From the NCBI GenBank assembly GCA_026413225.1, contig CM048553.1, positions 117,186,690 through 117,250,689 of the forward strand: a stretch of DNA of 64,000 nucleotides, given 5' to 3'. This DNA is from Otis tarda (taxonomy: Eukaryota; Chordata; Aves; Otidiformes; Otididae). The notes under the pieces are model-generated. The model worked only from the letters and a program-made list of their open reading frames with translations, ran no database searches and had not been told where the DNA came from. Positions 51,301 through 62,810 of this stretch are shown here, piece by piece. The first letter of the stretch is position 1. The number at the start of each line of letters is the position of its first letter. A program made the translations under genes and the position numbers.

Positions 51301-54300
51301 CCACTGCTTAAACTGGAGAATGGAGCTGAACTATCCTTTTTCATTCAAAAGATTAGAACAGTGGAGTAATAATTTTTAAATTCTGTATTTATCCAAATCT
51401 GATAAGACTATCAAATCCCTTTCAGTAAGAAATCTTGAAGAGCAAATGCTGTTACCTGTTCAATGACATAGAAGGCAAATTCCAGACGCTGCTTCTGCAA
51501 CATAGGTATTAGATGACGGAAAAAAATTGGAAGATGTTCATGGCGATTCCGAAAAGGAATAAGAATTGCCACCTTCAAAAAAATCATAAACATATATATT
51601 AAGCCATCATATCAGCATTTTTAAACTTTAACATTTCAATAAAGATCAAGTCTTCCATGGCTTACACAGGCCTTTCAAATTTTACCTTTAAATTGTCCCA
51701 GTGTTTTTCACACTCGTTCCTGGTAGGACACTGTGTTGCAATTTTGCTCAAAAATTTTTAAAAAGAAAAAAATTTTGAGTAAAATATAAATAAGATCTTC
51801 CTTTTATGTTTACTTACTTCTAGTTATACTTTAAGCAACAGACACATAGAACAATTTTGCAGATATATGATAAAATGTTCAGTAACAATAGTTAATGAAC
51901 CTTTAGAGGTTCTTAACAATCCATTTCAAGTTTTTCTTCAAGTTTTAGTTTTTTCTTGAGCAAAGATAGCACAATACATTTACTATAACATCCTACATAT
52001 TATATAAAACATATAGCAGTAAAAGACTGAGTGCTTGAGGAAAAAAAAAAACAAAACAAAAAAAAAGGAAAAAAAAAAAACATAAAAGCAGCATCTCACC
52101 TTCCATCGTGGCTTACAGTCTTTTGGTTTCCAGTGTCCTCCTGGTTTAATGTCTAAATCTTTTGAAAACAATTGCTGAATTTCATCAAAACTAATTTCAC
52201 TCATATTGACATCAATAAGGCCTCCTAAACAGAGGAAAAAAAAATGTATTTATTCATTTCAATTAAGACTACAGATCGAACGCTACAAGATATATCATAG
52301 AGAAATAGCATCAAAAATTTGTACTTACACTACCTAAAGATAAAAAAGAACTAATTTATACTATCCTCCTAATACTCAATTTTACTGAATGAATTTCTGT
52401 ATTTCCCCATTTAAGCCTTGGTTCAATAAATCCTATAAGCAAAATACTCATTTCAGAGGACACAGAACAAGCAAAGTAATTTGAGTTCTGTATATATTCC
52501 AGAAAATTAGAGTAATCTTTCATTTCAAGTACCATTGTTAACAATCCCACATCATCTGCACTATTGAACTGATAATCAAATTCTGGATGTCTTCCTACCT
52601 GCACTTTCACAAAAAAAAAAAAAAAGCATTGTCACTACATTCAACAAAATTCCTCAGTTTAAATTCTAGATAATTACACACATTTCACTTACAGCCTTCA
52701 TCCATTAATTCACTACTGTCTTCATCAAACCAACTTATAGCAAGTGGCTAGATCTGAGAATTACCACTGATAGAACTAATCAGTTCAATGGGAAAAGCAT
52801 TTGCAAATTGCTATTGATTAGAGTGGAATTCAGTAAGATATTGAATAAAGACCACAATATGGCAGTAAAAAAAATCAGGTTAGTATATATATGAGAAAAT
52901 ATTTACATTTAGTTGATTGCTAAAAGTTGTCTGTCATTAGCTTATGCATATGTATCAATTTCATAACTGGAAATAATGATTCATAGCAAATACTCTACTG
53001 TCAAAAGCAGAAGCAGAATGCATTAAGAAAATATGGAGAGAAGAACAGTGTAACAGTAAGTACGAGTACAATAAGAATACTGTAACAGTGTAACTCTAGC
53101 AACTACTATACTAGATCAAACAAAAATCTTGCAATAACCATCTGACAAACACCATAAGACATTCTACTTTTTTTTTTTTCCTAAAAAATGTAAGTCTTTT
53201 GGTGAGGGCTGGAATTTTAAAGTCAATGAAAGAAAGCACTCTCTTTCTCTCCCCTGTGTCCATACCCAAAAGATCCTATTTGTGTCCAAAAATTTCATTT
53301 TTAGCACTGAATTGAATTGACTAGCTATCTAAATCTTTTGAAAAGATAGAAATTTTTGGAGCATACCAGGAATAACTATTGATATCAGATGAAGGCAGAA
53401 GATACTGCAAGTGCTATTTTAGTTTTGGACATGATTAAATCTAGAACTACTTGTAAATGTACAAGGTAACTTTAAAAAAAAAAAAAAAAAAGAAAAAATT
53501 TATTAAAAAAAGGATCAGGAATAGAATAAGAAAAAAAAGAAGCAAGCAGCTTAGATGATCATTATGGCTGTATCTGATACTCTTCAATAACTAATAAACT
53601 GAGAAAGAAATCTTACAAAAAGCAGAAATAAGGGCAATCAAAGGACCAGTATATAAACATCTGGAAACTTAATTAAAAAAAATAAATAAATCACTAAATC
53701 CATTTCAGCTACCAAGACAGAGAGAAGCAACAAGAACCTTTCAGTTTATTTGTAGAATCTAATAGGAAAATAAAGATAAATAAAGGTCAATTCCTACACA
53801 AGAAAAGAAAACAAACAACACATGACACAAAGGACCTAGGTGCCTTAGTCTTCTGAGAAAAGTTTAGATGTGATCAGATGCTTACAGTTTAAATTAAAAA
53901 AAAAAAAATTAAAAAAGAAGAATTGTAAAACAGTATTTATATAAGGCAGGTGCTTCTGACTTGATAGGACATGATGAAATTCTCTCCAGACTGTTTAAAA
54001 AGTAGCTACAGTAAACCCTGAAATATTTGTAGTACCAAAAGTACACAGGAGATGAGCAAATAGAAATCAGCAGTATTTCCCTGCCATTGGTGGGGGGAAG
54101 GAGAAGGCATCTCAGTAAATATCTGGACTTAGTATTCACTGCTTCCATTACTGTCCAGCATGCCACAATAAAACATATTTACACAATCTGAAAAAAAAAG
54201 AAGGCTGAGGAAGTAGAAAGTATTTTGAAGAACATGATCAGAAAGTAATTATTTCAACAAATCAGATAAATACTAAAATCAGTAGAGTGAAATTAATTTT

Positions 54301-57300
54301 TAAAAAGTATGGATTGTTACTGAAGGAGAAACAAAGCATACACACACAAAATTATCAGTATCTGGCTATGCTGCAGCATGCAGAAAGATATTTGGATGGT
54401 TTAAGATGGATTGCCTATTAATATAAGACAATAAACTGTAATGCAATTGCACACAAAAAAAAATCACAAATCTCACTCTGGAATACATTAATCACTGGTA
54501 CATGAAAGGCAGAAAAGGTAATTACTAGTTTGTTTTGTAACCAGGCTTTTAGCTAGCTATGATGCTTCAAAAGACATCAAACTAGAGAAAGTCTACAGCA
54601 CAAAAATCAAGAATGAAAAGAACTTTAGAAACTAGGTAGTTTGGAAAAGGTGAAAGTACTGGTTTATTTACAAAGGAAGAGACTGACAAAAATATAAGTC
54701 TTTTGCAAGACAGAATAATTTGGTACATAGATGGTACCCAACTTTTTTCCAAGCATCAAGAAAGGCAAGGAGAAATCTGAATAACTTCCGGGGGGGCAGG
54801 AAGAAATAAGTAAATACAGGTTGAGTATTAAGAAAAGCTTAACTATTCAGTTGATGGAATACTATAATATACTACTTCCGGAGAAAATAGAACTTCTTCC
54901 ACTGATTATTTTAATTTTTTTTTTTTAAATACAAAATAGATTTTTCCAATATCTATTTAAAATAGTTTAGGTATATTCAACCCCAGTATACTGAGGGGAT
55001 CAAACTAGAAGACCTGGATATTTCTTACAGCTTATTAAGAGCCAGTTGCTAGACAAATCACAAAGTGACTTGGGCAGACTGCTTAAAAATTCTTAACATG
55101 ACGGTTTTATGTCATATAACTGAAAAAAAATTATCTACTTTCCATTTACCTCTCACATCAGCATTAAAACTATGCTAATTAAATATTCTTCTGTACTACT
55201 TCTATCTTGAAGTAGAGGTGTCTTGCTTATGAATTAGCTCAGCAGTGCTCAGCCAGTGAGTTATAAACTGAATGACTGAGTCACGCACACAAAAGGCACT
55301 AGTTGGTCCTACTCTAAGAGCATACGTACTTGGGACAAAACATGATTTTATGATACTCCATCCACGATACAAATCGGGCAAGTTGATATAAAGAAGAGTA
55401 ATTGACTTCTGTTAATAGCCTTACACTATTAAGCAGGTCAAAATATACATGATCCAAGAAGCTTTCTTTCCCTGGCTATCTCAGGACCACCTAAATTTCA
55501 CTACATTAAATAATCTTCTGAGAAGTTTTATTTAGATTATAATTAAATACACAGATGGTTATTAAAAAGGTATACATGAAAACCAAAGGGTGAGTTATGC
55601 ATCTCTTTGCTGAACAGTAACTTATCCAGTGAATTATGTTCCATGAAAATTACGATTTCTCTATTACACTCAGCAGGACAGAATAAGCACAAAGAGACTA
55701 CTAACAGAAAAAAAAAAAAAAAAAAAAAAAAAATAGAGAAAAGAAAGCAGCCACGAGGAGATCTATATTCTGGTAGAATTACATACAGTCAATGATGTTG
55801 ATAGCAAGGATGGCAGAGTAGAATGCATCCCTACTCTGGCAATTCTAAATACCTGTCAGTGGAAACAAATCTGCATCAATGATTTAAGATAACAGGCTAT
55901 AAGTAGGCTGACCTACTAAGGTACCTTAGTCTTTCTAACCTGCCTTATCCCTCGAACTCCTGGACAGCAGACTAATACACAAGTAGAACAAGTAGCAGAA
56001 GCCAATACAGTTTTGAACTAACTAATCTGGCAGAATTCAACTGCCACATCCCTTGAAAGTTTCATTAAAAATACTCATTTATATGCATTTTTCAATCAGC
56101 ATAATAATGATTCTTGTTTCTCTGGTTATCCAAAGTTGACATTTTAAAAAATTTTTATTTGTTTCCCAAAGTAGTTAAAATATTTACTGTTGGGATAACT
56201 CCTTTTTATTTGTTTACATGTGCAATATTACAGAAAATAACATCCACATGATTTTGAAAGTCAAACCCTATTTCTGGAGGGAAGGAGATTGAAATAAGTA
56301 TATAATCACACCATGGCTAATTGCTACTTCGCTAAAGACAGTTTTCAACATGATTTAATTTCATAAGGAACAGCAACTGATACATACTTTTGGCTATATG
56401 TCTGCATCTTTACAGTCTAAGAGATAAAGTTTAGAATTTGGAGGCATTGAAAAGAAACAGACAACAAGCACTGTTACTGTACTCTTTACTGGATAAACTT
56501 CTCTGTTGACCTTAAAAAAGAAGTTGTAATGGGACATAGATTAGCCTAATAAAATCATTATTTTTCTTTGAAGAAAAAATGATCTGCAATTCAGTCTGGC
56601 TGTCAGCAACATTGCATGGTATGATATAGATCTGAACTGCTATATTAAATACTTCATTACTTGCTCATGCTGAATGACAGCCCACAGCTTAAATCAGGTG
56701 TTAGCCTAAAAGACAAGATGTTAGAATTCTGGAAGATGTCACAAATATCTTCAGAAATTATTTCAAATTTTCTCACAAAAATCAGTAGTTTACTTGTTCA
56801 ATTTCAAATATAGCAAGTAAAATAAACACGTTGGCATAACAGACACTGACAGGTACTAACAGTCACTTCTAGTAATAAGTTTACACTTATTTATAGAAAG
56901 TTGTTGATTCTTCTTCTCTAGTTGGTACATTCTGACACCAAATGAGACATTTCAATTTAATTAATTTGTTTTGAGATCCATACTAATGCTACTAATTAGT
57001 TCTTCAGTCAAAAACATTGTCTGTCTACAAAACATTTAACTATAACCAAAGTAATTCCATGGATTACTGATTCAAGTTATGATTTCTTCCAAATGCAGAG
57101 CACAAAAGAACTCTTATGCTTAATCATCCCTTGCTCCCTACAGCAGCTCTGATAATGTAGCAATTCCTAACACAGATGAAAAAAGCTGGAAACTCAATAG
57201 TGGTTTCTAAGAAGGAATTTTGTTTTAGCCAAGGGACTACAATTTCATAAAGGTTAAATATAAAAACTATCTATCTCTAATAGCAAACAATCAGTGGTGA

Positions 57301-59119
57301 AGGTCAAGGTAAAGCAGTCACCACCAGGAGTAATTTGCCTCTTCCTTTTCATGTTCAAAACTGGTCTCCTACCTAACACTTCTTGGTCTTCAAGGATTGC
57401 TTTCTCTGCAAGCCAGAGGAGAGTAAACAATGCCCAGAATTTTGTCTGTATCTGAACAGTAGCAAGTTTGCAGGAAAGGAGAATTCACGTGAAAATTTAC
57501 AGCTCTTAACAAGAATTTTTAAGAATATACCCATACAAAGCTGCATTTTGTCTACAGAAAGAAGATAAAGTCACAGCAATAGCCTTTCAGCCACATTACT
57601 AAATCAGGTTAAGGACACTGAATTACATCAAGGAACTCTTCCAATCTCAGTTTGTGTAACTGCTTTAATTGCACAATACCTGCTTATAAGATCTTCTACG
57701 TACACTAGGATACTGCTACTTAGGACAGCTGTGATATTACAGGTTTTCTAAAAACTCAACAAATCAAAACAGCAATGGTGTCAAAGTACTCCACTCAGCT
57801 TCTTATTTCTGCATGATGCTCCTCTCCAACTAAACACTTTCAAACAAAATAATTAAAAGTTTAGATTCTAGGCTTAAAGATTAATAAAGTTAGGGTAACC
57901 TCATCAAATTCTATTTAATAGCTTGGGATCTTAAACATCTGGGTTTGAAAGCTTAATTTTAAAATTTCCTGAGGACAATAACTTTTCCTTTGTTACGTAA
58001 GTACTACCTTCTCATTATGACAGGGCTTTAGCATTTTCTTACGTACTTCAGTTCTCACTTAAATACACCATCTTGTTCAGTTTCCTATATGTTGAGGTAA
58101 CTGTGACTAGGTGATGAAGATCTGAGAATTAGCTTCTGACTCATGAATCTTTCTATTAGGAATACTATTCTCAAAAAGGAAATTTTTGAATTTTGAATAG
58201 AAAAACTATTCTTCAAAATACACAATTCTATATGGGTACTTTTTATAAAGTTACAGTATTCCTACATATTAATTAAAAAAAAATTAGTATTTCATTTATA
58301 GACAGTAAAATGATTTGTAAATAAAATTTAAAACACATCAGTCAATTAGTAAAGAGGCCAAAAATTTTAGTAACACAATAGTTACAAGAAAAATTCTGCT
58401 AAGTATTATTGTCCATTCTCAGATGTATTTTATTCATTATTTTCTGCTATATATTTGGACTCCTTACAATTATATTTTAGATTAAAATAATTGTATTTTA
58501 CTTTAAGCATGATCCAATTTAATAGATAAACATTAAAGTCAGTTTAAAACTTACTCATGTAAGGCAGCTTCTCTGGACAAGCCTGGTAAGGAGAGTAGGT
58601 GAAGTTCTCTGGAAGATACATTGTTGTTTGAGCAACACAGTCACTAGAATTGCTTCCTTCAGGATAATCTTAAAAAGAGGAAGTTATTTTTGTAAAAATC
58701 TATGTTATCCCCTGAATTTGTAACATAACATCATGCAGGTAAGAGCATTAACATTGTAAGTAACAAATCCCTAGCAGTGTGATTCTTAAAAATAATTTTA
58801 CTGCACTAAAGAAACAATAATTAAATTAATATATATTTCCTACTAAAATGAACAGATAAACAGTAACTATTTGGACTTCACTCCAGTTACAGCGTAGGAC
58901 TTGGACCTAGGTTTTTGTAATCAAGCTATTTCATTAAGATTTGGGATCTTTTTTATTTATAAAACTCTTTAAAAAATGAAATTAAATAAGAAATATTCTT
59001 ACCTGTGCCATTCAGTGTAGTATTTTTGTTAGTGTACAATCTGATCATGTGTCCTATTGTTTTTACATTTTCTCTCAACATTATACCACGAGCTTGCACC
59101 ATAAAGAGATATGTGTTTG
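45221..59119 (-). CDS. B4GALT6: Beta-1,4-galactosyltransferase 6 (lactosylceramide synthase), exons 2-9
   Basis: Golgi type II membrane enzyme that moves galactose from UDP-Gal to glucosylceramide, making lactosylceramide. Minus-strand exons in order: 59003-59119, 58555-58668, 52100-52224, 51456-51572, 49782-49969, 47565-47687, 46643-46744, 45221-45368. All splice sites in view are GT-AG and all phases join. They encode 343 residues, exactly what remains of the 382-aa human protein after its exon 1. Visible motifs are FRNRHEHLPIF, FNRAMLFN, the metal-binding DVD in FHDVDHLPEND, and GWGGEDDDLWNR, with HHHRGEVQ near the end; the last residues are ELAPVRDY. Exon 1, with the start and transmembrane anchor, was not found in 59120-64000 and must lie beyond the right edge. 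B4GALT5 is the close paralogue, but the sequence and the TTR synteny favour B4GALT6. Confidence 0.96.
45369..46642 (-). other. B4GALT6: B4GALT6 intron 8
   Basis: 1.27-kb AT-rich GT-AG intron; nothing else recognised. Confidence 0.85.
46643..46744 (-). CDS. B4GALT6: B4GALT6 exon 8
   Basis: 102 bases: VHYAGYNVTRPEGDLGKY, then SIPHHHRGEVQFLG. Contains the family HHHRGEVQ block. Confidence 0.95.
46745..47564 (-). other. B4GALT6: B4GALT6 intron 7
   Basis: 820-base GT-AG intron containing a perfect 12-bp-arm inverted repeat at 47099-47128. Confidence 0.85.
47099..47128. repeat. Perfect inverted repeat (12-bp arms, 6-base loop)
   Basis: AATTTGTGACTA and TAGTCACAAATT are exact reverse complements separated by TCAATA. 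It lies in B4GALT6 intron 7. Confidence 0.85.
47565..47687 (-). CDS. B4GALT6: B4GALT6 exon 7
   Basis: 123 bases: LPYNEFFGGVSGLTVEQFKK, then INGFPNAFWGWGGEDDDLWN. Holds the GWGGEDDD signature involved in acceptor sugar binding and catalysis in the family. Confidence 0.96.
47688..49781 (-). other. B4GALT6: B4GALT6 intron 6
   Basis: 2.1-kb intron. It includes a 26-base A-run on + (47768-47793), a small palindromic TA-rich stretch at about 48446-48479, and a very AT-rich block at 49020-49200 with repeated TATTTATA motifs. Confidence 0.8.
47768..47793 (+). repeat. Poly(A) run
   Basis: 26 consecutive A on the + strand, inside B4GALT6 intron 6. Confidence 0.9.
49782..49969 (-). CDS. B4GALT6: B4GALT6 exon 6
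   Basis: 188 bases: TGTQPFNRAMLFNIGF, then WDCIIFHDVDHLPENDRN, then MPRHFAAKLDKYMY. Carries the DVD metal/UDP-sugar motif. Confidence 0.96.
50170..50233 (+). repeat. 16-bp tandem repeat, four units
   Basis: Four consecutive 16-base units, each starting AGCACTA and followed by variants of GTAACTTAA. The units have drifted by one to four bases. Confidence 0.8.
50782..51019 (-). mobile_element. CR1 LINE 3' fragment (diverged)
   Basis: Minus-strand CR1 end: on + it reads ATAGAATTATAGAATGG, then GGTCATCTAGCCCAACTCC, then CCACCTCTCTCAGCAACCTG. More diverged than the other copies, with only one degraded end motif, so probably an older subfamily. It lies in B4GALT6 intron 5 and shares the gene's orientation. 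Confidence 0.9.
51456..51572 (-). CDS. B4GALT6: B4GALT6 exon 5
   Basis: 117 bases, 39 codons: VAILIPFRNRHEHLPIFF, then RLEFAFYVIEQ. Start of the catalytic domain with the PFRNRHEHL block. Confidence 0.96.
51573..52099 (-). other. B4GALT6: B4GALT6 intron 4
   Basis: 527-base GT-AG intron, A-rich on the + strand near 52040-52085; nothing else seen. Confidence 0.85.
52100..52224 (-). CDS. B4GALT6: B4GALT6 exon 4
   Basis: 125 bases: GLIDVNMSEISFDEIQQLF, then KDLDIKPGGHWKPKDCKPRWK. End of the stem and entry to the catalytic domain; contains a possible N-glycosylation site (NMS). Confidence 0.95.
52225..58554 (-). other. B4GALT6: B4GALT6 intron 3
   Basis: 6.3-kb AT-rich GT-AG intron, the longest internal one seen. 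Simple A-runs at about 53474-53490 and 55708-55733. No mobile element with a recognisable end and no coding frame of note. The 52356-52610 minus-strand frame is chance. Confidence 0.8.
55708..55733 (+). repeat. Poly(A) run
   Basis: 26 consecutive A on the + strand, inside B4GALT6 intron 3. Confidence 0.9.
58555..58668 (-). CDS. B4GALT6: B4GALT6 exon 3
   Basis: 114 bases encoding the lumenal stem: YPEGSNSSDCVAQTTMYL, then PENFTYSPYQACPEKLPYM. Possible N-glycosylation sites NSS and NFT. A cysteine in NSSDC sits where recalled human sequence has tyrosine. Confidence 0.94.
   Translation of the reverse strand: MILKEAILVTVLLKQQCIFQRTSPTLLTRLVQRSCLT
58669..59002 (-). other. B4GALT6: B4GALT6 intron 2
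   Basis: 334-base GT-AG intron with no other feature. Confidence 0.85.
59003..59119 (-). CDS. B4GALT6: B4GALT6 exon 2
   Basis: 117 bases, entered after the first base of an Ala codon: NTYLFMVQARGIMLRENVK, then HMIRLYTNKNTTLNGT. Corresponds to residues 39-77 of the family. Possible N-glycosylation sites NTT and NGT. Confidence 0.95.
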
Positions 59120-59599
59120 CTGATAAAACAAAAAGCAATTTTGAATTTGAATTAAAACAAGGTATTTCCAAATCATTCTAACATCCATTTATAGCATGTT
59201 CAATATTTGTTACTATGTCTGAATCCATGGCTAGTGAATATTAATTCTCCAAGTTGAAGATACACGGAGTGAAACCTAACAGCAACAAAACAAAAAAATA
59301 AAATAGATTCATAATCACAGGTCTACATAAAAACAGAAAAGTTATAAAATATCAATACACACTTTACATGATGCTTTCATTTCTCTTTGGCTTACAAAAG
59401 AAACTGACAGTGCCAAGAAACAATTTAATTTACAATAAAAAGGTTTTCATATGTAGTTACAACCCTCATATATGCATTTACATATACATCATAGAAATAC
59501 AGGGCAAAAAGCACCTAGAAAATCTCTTAGTCCCATAGAATAGTCCCTGTTTTTACTCATTAGTTAACAAGACTTTCAGTCAAAATGTACTGCTGTTCA

Positions 59600-60133
59600 T
59601 TCATAGAATCATAGAATGGTTAGGGTGGGAAGGGACCCTTCAAAGGTCATCTAATCCAATCCCCCTGCAAGGAGCAGGGACATCCCCAACCAGACCAGGT
59701 TGCTCAGAGCCTCATCCAACCTGGCCTTGAATGTTTCCAGGGATGGGGCATCCACCACCTCTCTGGGCAACTCGCATTGTAAAAAATTTTTTCCTAATAT
59801 CCAATCTAAATCTATCCCCCTCTATTTTAAAACCATTACCCCTCATCCTATCACAACAGGCCCTACTGAACAGCTTCTCCCCATCTTTCTTGTAGGCCCC
59901 CTTGAGGTACTGGAAGACTGCTATAAGGTCTCCCTGGAGCCTCCTCTTCTCCAGGCTGAACAGCCCCAACTCTCTCAGCCTGTCCTCATAGGAGAGGTGC
60001 TCCAGCCCTCTTATCATCTTCGTGGCCCTCCTCTGGACCCTCTCCAACTGGTCCATGTCCTTATGTTGGGGGCTCCAGAACTGGACACAGTGCTCCAGAA
60101 GTGGACACAGTACTCCAGAACTGAACACAGTAC
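59600..60133 (-). mobile_element. CR1 LINE 3' fragment
   Basis: Minus-strand CR1 end: on + it starts TTCATAGAATCATAGAATGG and includes TCCACCACCTCTCTGGGCAA and CCTCATAGGAGAGGTGCTCC. Its frame on the minus strand reads [20 protein letters not shown]. Compared with the other copies, it lacks some bases after GGGCAACT (missing CTGTTCCAGTG-like segment). At its right end a 20-base piece is repeated three times (60073-60132). Confidence 0.94.
60073..60132 (+). repeat. 20-bp tandem triplication inside CR1
   Basis: Three consecutive units of the form CTCCAGAACTGGACACAGTA, differing by one or two bases each. Other CR1 copies have one such unit. Confidence 0.85.
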
Positions 60134-61467
60134 TGACACACAACAGCTGTTTCATGCTGTTGTGCTACAAATCAGTGCCAATCTCAAAATATCAATGTTT
60201 TATAATTACAGGCATCAAGGGTGAGTAAATCAACGTTCTGAGTAATTAAGAGACTCACTAATAACAACAGCATGAAACATTCCTGTCTCAGCCTTGCACT
60301 CAAAGCCCCAAATCTGATCTCAAGGCAATTCTTTCTCCTAAACAGAAGAGAGTAAGTAAGCTCAAAATGAAGTTGCATTTATGTCTGAGAAAGCAGTTGT
60401 CTATCCAGAACTCACAGAGATCAAAAAAAGTGTAAAAGGAAGCACAAACCCTGTTTGCAGAACAGTTTTTACTCTAGGAAGCAAAGAGGATCAAAGGGAT
60501 CATCTGTCACCTCATCTCTGTTAAGCACCCATTTGTCTGGCAGATATTTGGCTCGCTGTAACTAGTGACCACCCTAACCAAAAAATGCTCTGAGCCTTTG
60601 GAGGAAAGAACTAAACATACCAAAAAAACAACAGATTAATCTGGCCTAAAGAGATTAAAGAAAGTTAGAAAACTATCTCAGGAACTCCAATTCATCAGAT
60701 GACCCAGCACCAACGGCATGACACAAATAACTCCACATCAGTTGATATCTTCTTACAGCCCAACGCAAAGAGACTAGAGCTAGAGAGAATTGTTTATAAA
60801 GGACTGGAGCATTTCCAGAGAAAAATACAGTGACTAATTCTAACACTTTAGCAAACAATACTACCGACACCGACAGAGATACAAATACCAACAGAATATT
60901 GGAAAATTATTTGCAAAACCTACAACACTGATTTTGGTTTTAAAAGACTGAATAGAGGGGTCTCTTGGCTTTCAGAGAACTCCTTATAAAATAAGAAATA
61001 TAATCACATAAGAGGTATGCTCTGAACATGTCAGGTGCATAATGTCATGAGCATAATTCTCAAATTCTTGGCCAGCAGGACTAGCTGTTCTGGTTAACAA
61101 GAGTTTACATGTGTGAAAAAGTTAATAATCTGCTAGGATCCTAAAGTTGTCTCAACACTCCCAGCCACTAAAACAGAAACAAAATAAAACAAACTACAAC
61201 CTTGGCCTGATGACAGAGGCAGGAAATCAACATGAATGATTCTTACTGAGATCCAAGACAACCTGACTCAAAACAACAGATAACATTCGGATTTCCTTAC
61301 AGAAAACTTGCACAAAAGTTTCTCAGAATTTTAACACAGAATTCACTGCAATACTTGGCTCCTGGAGTTCCAATTATTTTCTTACATTCATAGTTTTAAT
61401 CGATTTCTTCCATTCAAATTCTGGGTTTTAGGGTGTCTGTATTAAACATTTCAGGCAACCTGTACAA

Positions 61468-61895
61468 TTCTCCTATGAGCACAGGCTGAGAGAGTTGGGG
61501 CTGTTCAGCCTGGAGAAGAGGAGGCTCCGGGGAGACCTTATATCGCTCTTCCAGTACCTCAAGGGGGCCTACAGGAAAGATGGGGAGAGGCTGTTCAGTA
61601 GGGCCTGATGTGACAGGACAAGGGGTAATGGTTTTAAAATAGAGGGAGGTAGATTTAGATTAGATTGGATATTAGGAAAATTTTTTTTACATTGAGGCTT
61701 GTAGAACACTGGAACAGGTTGCCCAGAGAGGTGGTGGATGCCCCATCCCTGGAAACGTTCAAGGCCAGGTTGGATGAGGCTCTGAGCAACCTGATCTAGT
61801 CGGGGATGTCCCTGCTCCTTGCAGGGGGGTTGGACTAGATGACTTTTGAAGGTCCTAACCTTCCAACCCTAACCATTCTATGATTCTATGATTCT
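61468..61895 (+). mobile_element. CR1 LINE 3' fragment
   Basis: About 430 bases in + orientation, from TCTCCTATGAGCACAGGCTG to ATTCTATGATTCTATGATTC. Very similar to the copies at 41088 and 9525. It carries a small internal repeat (TTAGATTAGATTGGATATTAGG). It lies in B4GALT6 intron 1, opposite to the gene. Confidence 0.95.
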
Positions 61896-62330
61896 TGAGT
61901 CCATAAATGAAGTTCCCTACTCAATAAACCTTCTCCTTTGGGAATTAATATAAAACCAATTTGATCTGTTCCTCCAAGAACAATTATTTACCTACAAACA
62001 AACAACTTCTAAGTTCAAGGCTTCCCTGAAAGTAAATCTAAGTGCATTTTTGCCTTTCAAATAGGATAAAATTTTCCTAAATAACTAAGAACAACTTTCT
62101 TCATTGGTATCCTCCCTTTTCTTTTCTCCACATATTACTGTACAGACCTTTTCTTCAGTATCTTCCTACTCCAACACTAAAATAAAGTCATTTTTAAACA
62201 TAAATCAGTTAGTTAATACTGATTTCAGAATCAGTATTCTGGAATATGGCCTCTGGAAGGCCATATGCTATATTCTTCTCTTTAACATAGAAAGAGGTTA
62301 CAGAAACATAATCTTAATTCACGTGTCAGG

Positions 62331-62440
62331 AGTGGTGGGTTGATTCAGCTGGCCGGTAAGCCCCCACCCAGTTGCTTGCCCATTCCCCTGCAGTAAGATG
62401 GGGGAAAGAATCAGAAGGGCAAAAGCAATGGGGGAAAAAA
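62331..62440 (+). mobile_element. Avian LTR fragment (fossil)
   Basis: Begins GTGGTGGGTTGATTCAGCTG and continues with GCCCCCACCCAGTTGCTTGC, similar to the start of another common avian LTR family as remembered. Short and decayed; family assignment tentative. Confidence 0.4.
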
Positions 62441-62544
62441 AAAATAAATATCAACAACAACAACAAAAGCCCACACAAAAAAACCAAACAAACTCATCAC
62501 CAGGAGACAGATACCCTGCCAGTCCCCAGGCAACTCCAGGGGGA

Positions 62545-62810
62545 AAAAAATGCACCAGTTTTATTGGTAAGCATGACCTTATTTGGTACGGAATAGCTCT
62601 TTGGTCACTATGGGTCAGCTGTCCCAGCTGTGTCCCCTCTAAACCTCTTGCCCACTCCCAGTCTACCCACTGGGAGGGGCAGAGTGGGAAACAGAAGAGT
62701 CTTCATGCTGTGCAAGCACCGTTCAGCAAAAGCTAAAACACTGTGTTTATTAACACTGGTTTGGTCACAAATCCAAAGTATGTGTCTCTGGAGACCTATG
62801 CTTAGCCGTC
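62545..62810 (-). mobile_element. Avian endogenous retrovirus LTR fragment (fossil, reverse)
   Basis: Read on the minus strand it contains TTTGGATTTGTGACCAAACC, AGTGTTAATAAACAC, GAGGGGACACAGCTGGGACA and an AATAAAA near its end. The first parts match the fragment at 7651-7868, so both belong to the same old LTR family. No internal retroviral genes accompany it. Confidence 0.55.

Larger units (their letters stand above)
49970..51455 (-). other. B4GALT6: B4GALT6 intron 5
   Basis: 1.49-kb GT-AG intron containing a four-unit 16-bp tandem repeat (50170-50233) and a CR1 fragment (50782-51019). Confidence 0.85.

Noticed and set aside
52356-52610. 84-codon minus-strand frame within B4GALT6 intron 3
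   Set aside because: Not part of the B4GALT6 reading; exon 4 begins at 52224 and joins exon 3 at 58555 in correct phase without it.
60673-60891. Minus-strand hydrophobic frame as possible B4GALT6 exon 1
   Set aside because: It does not resemble the recalled start (MSVLRRMM, then a transmembrane run ending APGI) and has no suitable donor with phase 1.
62372-62736. 74- and 112-codon frames at the right end
   Set aside because: They run through LTR fossil sequence and A-rich tracts; not genes.
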